A DNA stretch of 64,000 nt from Tricholoma matsutake. Taxonomy: Eukaryota > Basidiomycota > Agaricomycetes > Agaricales > Tricholomataceae. Positions 54,453 through 64,000 of this stretch are shown here, one piece after another; position 1 is the stretch's first letter; every line of letters starts with the position of its first letter. The notes under the pieces are model-generated. The model saw only the letters and a program-made list of their open reading frames with translations, made no database searches and was not told the DNA's origin. The stretch spans positions 10,106,001 through 10,170,000 of the forward strand of contig AP026541.1 in the NCBI GenBank assembly GCA_026075535.2, in the 5' to 3' direction. The position numbers and the translations under genes were made by a program.

Positions 54453-54646
54453 TGTAGTGAGTCGAGGGGGATCTCCTTATATCACATACCAAAAGAACAC
54501 GAATAACATATATATTTCGTGTAATGGTAGTGGTAAAAAAAAGATGCTTATCTAAATTGAGGACTGGTCCCTATATAGGGACCAGTCAGGCCAATAGCAA
54601 GTAATTATAATATGTACAAATGTGGGTCAAGCCCCAGGTCACCACA
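54453..54646 (-). repeat. Element E 3' LTR (proposed, 194 bp)
   Basis: On the minus strand it starts TGTGGTGACC right after the purine tract and would end ACTCACTACA at 54453; the two ends are imperfect inverted repeats. The partner LTR is outside the window, so the outer limit is a proposal. Confidence 0.55.
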
Positions 54647-54787
54647 CCCTCCCCCTTAGGCTTTGTCTAGGGGAGAAGCATAATGTTTTGAGTAAGAAAA
54701 TGACCTCGAAGAGTATCGTCAAATATATGGGTATTGTCAGGGTGTGACAAAGCAGTCAGATTGGTTTATAAAAAAAATGCAACGACC

Positions 54788-57091
54788 TCATTCGAGAGGG
54801 TCATCGGGGTTATGGGTCTCATTGAGATCCAATGAGGATATGTGGGACTCATCGTGGGTCGCCAAGGATTCAGGGATATTGAGATCCACCATCAGGAGGT
54901 GGACCTCAGGGGTGGTAACAGGTATCTTGCACTTGTGGTTGGGCACCAAGGAGAGAAGTTGGCTCTCGTGGTTGGAAACCGATAAGTGCAGTTGGGAGAT
55001 AGGTGTCTCTGGACAATTCCCCAGAGTGGTGTCAGTTATCTGCCCTTCATCAAAAGGGACCGAAGGAAAGTGTGTTTTCTCAATGGTGAGTGTTTCACCA
55101 TTGGAGTCGGAGACAGAGTCGGTGGTGTCACCGTTGTTGTCCAGGTCTCTAGTATTTTGTGGCTTGGTAGTCACGACAATGGGTTTGGATCTAAAGGGTA
55201 CCTTGGGCCTGTTAGGGGGTATTCCAGCAGCAATACACCATTCCCTCTTCAAGGCCTTCTTTTCGCCTTGAGTCACCTTCTTGATGAGGGGGACTTTGCC
55301 AAACCAACCCTGGTTGGGGTCATCCACATGAGGAAAGCTCGCATGCATGGAAGCGGAGAGTTCACTGGAGAATCCAGAGGACAGAGCAGTGGAAGTCAAG
55401 AATCCAGGGTGGGGTCGCCCTGAATGAGGAGGAGCTCTGCCCCTGGTGGGGATGGTAGCATCTCGTTTCCTTTTCCTTCGTGGCTCCCGAAGAGCCACAT
55501 TGTTAGTCCCAGCGATCCACCACTGGGGTTCAGTCATCAGAGGGACATCCTCTGAAAGAGAGTTGGGAAGTTGCCACAGATGTCACATGACATCTGCAGT
55601 GATAGTAGACTCTTCCAAACAGGAGGAGTTGGCAGTGGCCATTGCTGTAACCCAGCCAACGGTGTAGTGATATCCTTCTCAGACTTCCTCATCCGAGACT
55701 CCCATAGAGGCGAGGTGTCTTATGACATCCTCTAAGGAGACTTGATGGTTGGTAATTGGCATAGGTTGCCGACAGCGTACGGGGGGCAGAGCAAGGTGTT
55801 CCCACTCTTGAATCCGTCGGTACAAGCCCGGCATAGCAAGTACCTCGGCAATACAAAGCGACAAGAGGATTTTGACCTCAGGGGATAGCCCTGAAGGAAT
55901 CTGTTGATGAAGCAGGAGTTGCCCCCTGACATGAGGGAGCAAGACCCTCTGTTCGTCTAACATGGTACCAGGGTGGTGTCTCCACTGGTACAGATGTCAG
56001 TGCATGAACTGTGCCCACATTTCTGCAGAGTCCAGGAGCAAGGGTTGCTCCAGGCGATTTGGATCGTTGAGTCGGTGCAATCCATGCACTGACTGCATCT
56101 CAACGGGGAGCCAACTGGGTAATCTCCAGTGGGCAATGGCATAGCTCATCAGGGGCGTTCAAGCCCCTGCAGCAGTGTCGTTAATGAAGCGCATATACTC
56201 ACACATTCATTCTAGCATGGAATAATTCCTGGAGGTATGGGCCATTCAGGACCAAGTGTCAAATTCCTCAGTGTTCTGAGGAATGGAGGTCGGGACTAGG
56301 CCACGCGGCTTGGAAGCTGCTCACCAGTTCGCTGTCCAGGGAGTGTCAGGCATCAAGGAAATATATCTCGGTGGAGGAAGGTTGGGAAGAGGTGGGTAGA
56401 CCTTGTTCATGTTAACATCCTCGTTGGGAATGACAGGGCACAGAGCAGAAGGTGGAGCAGGCTGGGAAATGGCTTTTGCATAGGAGTTACCCTGAGGCCT
56501 CTCAGGGTAAGGGGATGGCTCACGAGTATGAGCTCGTTTGGAGGATCAGCCCTCAAGCTCCTCTTTCAGGTGCTCATTTTCACTCTCCAGGTTCCAGATG
56601 GTTTCCCAGAGGGCATCAATGTCTTTCTTGTATTCATCATATGCACGTTCGGCTCTGGCTAAGATGCCAGAGTTAATGTTGGCATCTCAACAATCCCTCA
56701 CGTTGAAATATTGTTTATCATGGTCATACACATGGTCATACATGTGTAAAGCATAGCTCTTGCACATATTGCAAGTGCCTCGGTGAAGGACAATGCCCTC
56801 ACCATTGATTCTCCAGCCTTCGTCGGTGGAGGAACTGGCACCAACACCATCTCATCAGTTTTGGTCTTTTCTAGCAGAATGTCTGCTAGAACAGATGACT
56901 TCTTCCATCTCGCCAGGGCTTGGCGAGCAGTGGATCTGAGTGATGTTACTGCTCGAGCCTGTAGGCTTGAGCACTCTCTGCTTCTCCTTCCCCCTTTGAG
57001 ACCAGCCACTTGGGTCAGTCTCATGCATATGGTGAGATTGATTGTTTTCATCCCCCATGGGGTCATCTTCATCTGGTGGTAAACTCGCCAT
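54788..57091 (-). pseudogene. Element E third ORF downstream of pol (about 768 codons, unknown function)
   Basis: One minus-strand frame from ATG 57091 (MASLPPDEDDPMGDE) to 54788 without any frameshift, broken by eleven stops that are all TGA. Seen in order: an acidic start, CNMCKSYALHMYDHVYDH (a CXXC-His region, about 56790-56735), a predicted coiled coil (ARAERAYDEYKKDIDALWE and following, about 56665-56560), a proline-rich stretch, EQRVLLPHVRGQLLLHQQIP near 55950, and a basic RREPRRKRKRD-type patch near 55470. No transmembrane segment or signal peptide. It stands where env sits in retroviruses, but nothing in it resembles an envelope protein. Function unknown. Confidence 0.7.
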
Positions 57092-57204
57092 GGTATAGAC
57101 CAAGCGATGAGGAAGGAAAAAAGAATTGGAATTCCGCTGTACCATACAGCAGCAGAGATTGAAAACATGTAGATGGCCGACGTCACTTGGAATTCACCCA
57201 AGCT

Positions 57205-60200
57205 TTAAGCATGTTGACATGCAGTGCCAGCTGCACATCTTGGCAGACCCTGCCAATCCTCGGCGCCCATAAGTGCCAAGTAAGCATCAAGAGCTGCAAG
57301 TTCATTGCAGTTCGCCAATGGTTCCCAAGTGGTATCACCTAGACTCCACTTAACCTCAAATTGGACATCACAGCCACACCACTTGTGGGCCATAATTTCT
57401 TCGACATACCATTTGGTGTCATCAGGTGCACTGAAGTCATACGCATCTGGGTAACGCCTGTTAGGAAACATGGTGTCGTCGTTGGGATGGTGGGTCTCAA
57501 TAGGCTGACATGGAAATGCTGGTGTAAATGCCAGTGTTTAAGTTCTTTCAGAAGGTCCAACTCATAGTTGGATGTCTCAGGATAGGCTTGTAGGACCTTG
57601 TATGGTCCTACGAATCTAGGCAATAGTTTACTTGTGCACCCTTTTGGTAGCGCTAGGTTTTTTGTGGACAAGTAGACAAAATCTCCTTGTTTGATATCAG
57701 GCTCTTTGCGCAGATGTTTATTAGCATAGTGCCACTGAAATACTCTTCCAGTAATGATGCTATCATGGGCCACTGCCATGTTTCGCAGGGCATTCATTGC
57801 AAACGTACGCACTCTGGGAGGAACACATTCTGTAGAAGGATATTCTTGCATCATACGAGGCAAGAATCCATAGTTGACTTCAAACAGGGCCATCCCCATT
57901 GCCCTGTTAATGGTAGAGTTTATGGCAAACTCTATGAGAGAGAGGAATTTTACCCAATCTTTTTGATTGGACACAACGAATGCTCAGAGAATCTGAGCGA
58001 TTGAACGATTTGCGTGTTCTGTTATTCCATCCATCTGAGGATGGAATGAAGTGGACATAAGTATCTTGATGTCCAAGATACAGTGGATTTCACACCACCA
58101 TTTTGACATGAATTTAGAGTCTCAATCACAAATGATTGAGCCAGGTAGTCCATGCAAATGGACAATCTCCTTCACGAAGATGGGAGATAGTTGTGATGCG
58201 GTCATCGTCATGTTCACCAGGACTAGGTGAACCATGGAAGACAGATGACAGATGATCACCCAAAGGTAGTCAAATCCCTCGGACTCTGGGAAGGATCTGA
58301 TAAAGTCCATTCCAATGGACTCCCATGGTCTCAAGAGAGTGGGGAGCGAGTGCAATTTGCCTCGCAGGGAACAGTATTCACCTTTCAAGTGTATACAACA
58401 CTCGCAAGAATCACAGTATTTCTCGACTTCACACTGAAGTTGAGGCCACCAATACCAACGTCGGATGTACTCCAAAGTTTTGACTGGCCTGAAATGTTCC
58501 ACAATACTGTGGGCCTGCTCAATTATACGACCATGCAGGGTCATACATTTGGAAGTGGAGGTGGGGATGCACAAGATGTCCTCACCACCTTGGTTCTTCC
58601 TCCAGATGAAACTGTTCCGGATGCTGAAATCTGGGTGGTCTCTTGGACTTTCAAGAACCTTCTTGAAAACTCAGTCCTTGATGTATCCTTTCTGGATGTC
58701 ATCATTCAGAGGATCCAACTCTGACATATGGACATGAAGATCAGGTCCCTTAACCAGAGATGCGTAAATCGAGGGGTTTTCCTCCGATTGTGGCTGTCCA
58801 GAAGAAGACGGATCCACACCTTCAGTATTCACAGTCATTCTGGCTGCAGCTACATCCCGCTCTTCAATAAGTTCCTGAAGAGCTCTAAGCTGTTCACCGA
58901 CTCGCTTCTGCTGAGCAGCAGCAGAGCAAGTCTCAATTACTTGATTCTTTAATTTGAGGTGTCGATCCCATGGGAGGTCCTCATGGTTAGGATCGAGTTG
59001 CACGTCTGCAAAGATGTAGTGTTGGACTAATGGGGCATTGTCCCAAGAGTCAAATTGGTAGTAGCAGGACAGAGCATCCACTACTTTGTTTAGTTTCCCT
59101 TTGACATATCTAATGTCAAAGTTGAAATGCAATAGGTACTCCATCCACCGTGTCTGCCCAGCAGAAAGTCTGTGCTGGGTCTGGAAGAATTCCAGCGCTT
59201 GGTGATCGGTGACAATGTGGATCTGTCTACTGATCAGTTTGTCTTCCCACTTGAGGAGGGCCTCAAGTATAGCAATGGTTTCATGCTCAAAGGTACGGTA
59301 GTTCCTTTGAGCATCTGAGAATTTCTTGGACAAGAAACCTGCTGGGCGGCAAGTTTGCCACTCAGGTCCTTGACCATACATCGCACCAGTCCCAAAGACT
59401 GAGGCATCACAGATCACCCAGATTGGCTCAGGTGACTTTGGGTCGATCAGCTTCAGCACCGGTGTTGTGCAACAGATGTCCTTAATCATCTGGAAGCAGT
59501 GATTGTGTAATGGCCGCCATAGAAACGAGGTGCCATTTTTAGTCATTGCAGAGAGTGGACTAGTATAAGCACTGATATCTGGCAAGAAATGAGCCAGATA
59601 TTGCACAAGTCCCAAGAATCTCTGGACTTTGTGATAGTTACGAGGTGTCTTCCACTCTCGTACATGGGCCATCTTGTTGCTGTCTGTGTGCAGCCCGTGC
59701 TCATCAACCATATGACCTAGGCACTCTACCTTTTCAGTGTAGAGCTCACACTTCTCTGCACGAAGGTACAGAGCATGCTCGCATAGTTTGTTGAATACTA
59801 GCTCCAGATGTTTCTGGTGTTTTTCAATTGAGTTACTAAACACGAAGATATCGTCCAAGTACGCATGGACAAATATTCCAATGTAATCTTGGAAGATTAA
59901 ATTCATCAACCTTTGAAAGGTTGATGGTGCATTGCAGTCGCCTTGTTGCATAACCAGGCTTTCATATATGCCTTGAACTGTCAAAAAGGCGGTTTTCCAG
60001 ACGTCATCTGGTTCCACTCGGACTTGCTTGTAAGCATCCGAGAGATCTATCTTTGAGCGATATGTAGCTCAAGCAACATCAAGATTCAAGACAATTCATG
60101 TCTTGATCAGGAAACGGTGTAACATCTTTCACCATATTTGCATTCCTCTTCACGGCGTTAATCACAGTGCGAATCACTCCTGATTTCTTTGGCACCACTA

Positions 60201-61632
60201 GCATTGGAGCAGCTTGCTCCGCTCGAGCAGGGTGCCACCACCCTGCTCTGCAGTATTTTGCTACCTTCTCAGAGAGGGGTTTCCTCATTGAGTCTGGACA
60301 CTTTGGAAGATAGTAATTGTACTTCTTCTTTTTGTCCAACAGTGGGATGTGATGGTTTATCTCCCTAAGGGGAGGTAGTTTGTTGATATCCTGACAAGAT
60401 TGTTTCCACTCTTCTCGAAGACATGGAAGGTCTTTCTTGGAGAGAGGACCTTTTGAGTAGGCCTTGGAGGCCAAGTCTTTGCATATTGCGAAGAGAACAT
60501 TGTTCAGGTCATCAACTTGTTCAGGCAGTAGCACCACAGGAATGGAAGGGTTGAACCCAAAATGTTCAAATTTAGGGCCCTCGGGAAATCAATCCCAAGT
60601 GAATTCTCAGACGAACTCTTCCAATTTGTCCTTGTTATCACTTTCAGGCTTCTTGTCAGGCCCCAGCAATATGGGGTCTGATACTCTCAAGCCTGAAGGA
60701 CGATGTTGAGCCTCAACATCATCCACTTCCTCAATTTCTGCCCTCCTCTGTTTCACAGAGGGAGGCTGGGCCTGTGTAGAACTCGGGACAATTTTGTCCG
60801 GGTCTCTTACTTTTTTAGCGGTCGGGTGCCCACTACAGAGTCACTCATCCTTTGGAGGTTGAGGCTGCATAGCATGCCATCTGGCTTGCATGAAGGTGTT
60901 AGGGCCCTCAATTACTGTATCAAGGCACTTTCCTTTAACGTGTACTTCATCAAGTTCAAAGTCTAGGACTATACCGTGCTTCCTCATAAACATGGTTCCC
61001 AGAATGGCATCATACCTATCAATGTTAACTACATTGAAATAGTGGGTATTTACCACTCCACCAATCTCAAAATTGGTGAAGAGTCCAAAGTTTATCTTCG
61101 AACGGCCACCCACAGTGCCTAATTGTAAAGGCACAGGTTCTTCCAATTCATGAGCCTTCAAGTTCGCTGACATAGTGAATTCTGGTGAGATGGAATTGGT
61201 TGTACAGCCAGAATCAAGCAGTATGTAGGCTTTGAGATTGTGAAGCATCATCTTCGCAACAAAGCATTTGTTATCCTCCTCAGTCTGAGGAGGACATTTA
61301 ATCTTCTTTGAGGATTTCCTCAAAGTAGTCACGCCCCTAAAGCGTGGCTTGTTCTTGAAAAGGCTGTCCATCATGATGCCAAGCTGTTCAGAGAATGATG
61401 GATGTTTATTCTCCATCTCACTCTCTGAGTCTTCCTCAGAGTCAGACACTGACTTGGGCAGACAGGCAGCTATCGGAGTCATACTCTGAGAGAATTTCTC
61501 TGATCGCACCAAAGTGTTCAGTTCCTGAATCATCACAGGGAATACACCCAGTGTCAGACTCGATGTTATACAGTTTGCCCTCAGAGCTGTACTGTGATCT
61601 GTAAGGGATCTCCTCAGATAAGGCTGAACCAT
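57205..61632 (-). pseudogene. pol: Element E pol: protease, RT, RNase H, integrase, chromodomain (decayed)
   Basis: Minus strand: protease LLDSGCTTNSIS near 61215; RT palm with WWHPARAEQAAPMLVVPKKS near 60225 and AYLDDIFVFSNS near 59850; RNase H CDASVFGTGAMYG near 59410 and DAQRNYRTFEHETIAI near 59300; integrase zinc domain and core at 58574-57900 (MDFIRSFPESEGFDYL); chromodomain WYVEEIMAHKW near 57410. Frameshifts near 60090 and 57480; TGA stops at 58671, 58122, about 57984 and others. The frame relation to gag also changes at about 61500. Perfect hairpins occur throughout. Confidence 0.88.
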
Positions 61633-63993
61633 ACTCTGAGGAAGAAATGCCTTTTGAGTCGCTGTGTGTGGCGGTGAATCTCTCTTTCATTGCTGATCGA
61701 GAGTCCAAGCTCTTTTTAGGGCTTGGACCATGCTCATCACATTCCTTGCTACTACTATGAGTAGCAGGTCGATCATTCGAGGAGGCTGATTCTTCTCTAG
61801 CGGTGTACATTTTTGCCATTGGTCTTTGTTGCCTGTACTTTGGGCACTTAGGATCTGTGGAGTAATAAGGGCCTCCACAGTTGTAGCAAGTGGGAGTCTT
61901 GCTTTCACCAGACTTCTTGTCTGGTTTGTTTCCATTAGACCTGGAAGGTTTGCTTCCAGGGAAATGATGTCATGTATCATGACGCTCCTTGTAACGGCGA
62001 TCTTGATCGCTGTAGCTTTGGTGGTCTTTGTCTGGATATTTTGAACCAGATGGTTTAGAGTTATCACAATAATTTTTATCGTGTTTATCATAATGTTCTT
62101 GCAACCATCCATTAGATCTTTCAGGAGAAGGATCCTTCATTTTGGGAGCTTTAGTCAAAGAGGATGTCTTTGACTTTGTGGATTCCATGATACGCTTCTT
62201 TTCATTGAAGCGTTTTCTCATTTTTCCAATTTCCTCCGCCTGACAGGCATAGTGCAAAATATCTCCCACTGAGCTAGTCTCAGTGGAGCATCCTTTGTCC
62301 AGTACAAAGGATATGATATTGTTGGGCAACCCAGTCACCAACTGGGTCTTGAAGGTGAAAGGATCTGGTGCCTGTATCATTCTGGTAGCATAGCACTCCA
62401 GTTTGTGGTAGTAACCCATAACACCTTCTTCAGCATTATAATCGATGTGCCAAAATCTGTCGGTCACATCATGAGTTGCATTCTCATGCATGAACCAGTT
62501 GTATAGGCCGGTTATGACCTCCTTGAAAGTCCAGGCAGCTCGTTGATGGTATGCACTGTCAACACTGTCCTCAAACCAAGTCAAGGTGGTGTTCTCAAGG
62601 AACATCGCCATATACTCAATACGGTCTGAGTCCAGATCTGGACCACATACTTTGTTCACCTTCAGCCAACGAAGGAGGGCGTTCAGCCATTGTTCAAAGC
62701 CTTTGGTGTCTGGTAATCCACCATACTTAGGCAGATTTGGGACATGCGGACCATTCTTACCACTAGTGGTAGGAACTTCAGTCAAGACAGAGACTTTGCT
62801 GTTGATCTGTCTGTAGATCTTTGTATGAATGTCCCTCAAGTATTTTGAGGGTCGAAGGGAACCTTTTCCTTGATAGGAATTGGGATGGGAAGATACAGAA
62901 TATCTACACAAGGATCAACTAGATGAATGCTGTGCCCAGCTACCTTGTCTGTGGTGAGACGAGGTCTTATTAGCAATCTCTTCCTCACTTGGGGAAGAGT
63001 GTTTGGTGTTTTCATTACTTGAGGTGCTATACAACAAGTCAGTGCTACTTTCATCTCCATCGTCACCAGAACCATCGCCATCTGGTGGCCCGTCCTTGCC
63101 TGCATGACTCTGTGCAGGCTTTTTGGACCCTCCTGGTGGGGCTTTCTCTCGCTTATCATTGTGAGAGTTCTTGCTGTTCTTATCCCAAGGATTACCATCC
63201 TTGTCGAAATGAATCCCTTGATCAGGAATCAATGTGGGTTGTCCATCCCGGATATTGCCATCGCGTATCCTCTGGAGGACTAACTTATTGTCAATGTAAT
63301 GTACCTTCTTCTTGGAAGGTACCTCGACCGGTGTTACCGGTGTGGTTGGACATGGGTTAACATGTTCCTGGGAAGGGGACAGTTGCTGCTCCACACGTTC
63401 GGCAGTAGGAGGAGTAGTAGGTCTGGATACAGACCTATGGGAACATTGTCTGGTGTAAGCAAACACCAGATCTTTAAGTTGGATTTCCAACTTAACAGGT
63501 TCAAAGTCCCGGGCATCCCTGGCACGGCCAAGGATATCGGTAGCGAGCTGAGCAAAATGCCAAGATCTGAACTCTTCATCTGACTCATCCTCTCTAGGCT
63601 TCTTGAGAGGTTTCTTCTCTTCACGCCAACATAGTCTTTCATGTTTGTCCATCGGCGTTGGCGGCACTGACAGGGCTAACTCTGCCCATTGGGCAGAGAA
63701 TAGTCTGGGTGTAGTGTAGTATACTCCAGACATTGTTGGGGAAGATCAATATAATTACCGGGGGTGACCCAGTTATTCAGGGACTCTGGAGTTAGTTCAT
63801 CCAGAGGTGAGAGTCCTTGTAACCCCGGATTAGGTCCAGGGGTTGAACGAGCGCTTTGTTGACTACTTTTCAATGAGTTAGATTTCTTTGAGTCGAGGTT
63901 GCTGTCATCCTCGACTGTCACCCGGGCTGTGCAAAGTCCGAGCACAGAGGAATCGATCATTCTTGTAGTGGATATATGTGCTTCAAGGTTCAC
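61442..63993 (-). pseudogene. gag: Element E gag (decayed)
   Basis: Minus strand: an N-terminal Ser/Pro/Thr-rich part (from 63993, frame change near 63730), then EELALSVPPTP-like and acidic segments; the capsid domain at about 62800-62200 (YGGLPDTKGFEQWLNALLRW, TTLTWFEDSVDSAYHQRAAW); a basic linker; and CYNCGGPYYSTDPKC near 61890. TGA codons at 62915 and 61970 interrupt it. The frame continues as a Ser-rich tail to 61442. It may begin beyond the window. Confidence 0.8.
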
Positions 63994-64000
63994 TGCCTGT

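Larger units (their letters stand above)
54453..64000 (-). mobile_element. Element E: large Ty3/gypsy chromovirus with a third ORF, runs off the window
   Basis: Minus strand: gag (about 63993-61442), pol (61632-57205) ending in a chromodomain, a third ORF (57091-54788), a purine tract (CCTAAGGGGGAGGG, 54660-54647) and a 3' LTR (54453-54646). Its RT (MQQGDCNAPSTFQRLM) and gag differ from the other elements. The 5' LTR is beyond 64000. Lesions are almost all TGA, plus a few frameshifts. The coding DNA is unusually full of perfect short hairpins. Confidence 0.88.

Noticed and set aside
56698..57201. A minus-strand ORF of 167 codons with a hydrophobic start near the end of element E pol.
   Set aside because: The neighbouring frame, open over 2.3 kb apart from TGA codons, carries the coherent protein; this ORF is a shadow of it.
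1..64000. CRISPR arrays, bacterial operons, riboswitches or phage genes.
   Set aside because: Nothing of the kind is present; spliced eukaryotic genes and fungal retroelements account for the coding content.

Overview
The window looks like nuclear DNA of a filamentous basidiomycete, most likely an Agaricomycete. The evidence is the genes with many 46-79 nt GT-AG introns, the several kinds of Ty3/gypsy elements with fungal-type gag and chromodomain integrases, and the hAT transposons. I do not try to name a species.

Layout. 1-20.3 kb is a pile of nested transposons. Element A (+, 5' end outside the window, to 11983) carries element B (minus, 5224-10765) inside its chromodomain codons. A itself sits inside the integrase of element C (minus, to about 19.2 kb). 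C also holds a hAT-type foldback element (12776-14983), which in turn holds a TA-flanked 1.8-kb element with tRNA-like sequences and a row of hairpins. Element D (minus, 20318-26516) is a full-length but dead Ty3/gypsy copy with an ATGAC target duplication.

28.3-38.4 kb is an island of five conserved genes whose splice joins I could close in frame: mitochondrial tRNA 2-thiouridylase (MTU1/SLM3, minus), kinetochore CENP-C/Mif2 (+), a LOG-family phosphoribohydrolase (+), cytosolic tryptophanyl-tRNA synthetase (minus) and acetolactate synthase ILV2 (minus). A probable membrane-protein gene follows at 40.6-41.6 kb (minus).

42.6-64 kb is transposons again: a 1-kb TIR element, a hAT transposon (43664-53790) with a decayed transposase, and inside it element F (46416-52462). 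F has identical 426-bp LTRs and intact gag and pol. Element E (minus, from 54453 past the window end) has gag, pol with chromodomain, and a large third ORF downstream of pol.

The most unusual signals are structural. Element E is packed with perfect 8-11 bp hairpins through its coding DNA. The LTR of element B carries five hairpins with one constant loop and changing stems, placed in the predicted RNA leader. A third hairpin row lies at 13.86-14.29 kb. Four Ty3 elements (A, B, D, F) each have a Tf1-like self-priming site: 10-12 nt just inside the 5' LTR, always after a 2-nt gap, pair with a segment of their own LTR that lies downstream of a TATA-like box. Reading-frame damage in A, D and E is almost only TGA, at places where the family has arginine, which points to CGA-to-TGA (CpG deamination or RIP-like) decay.
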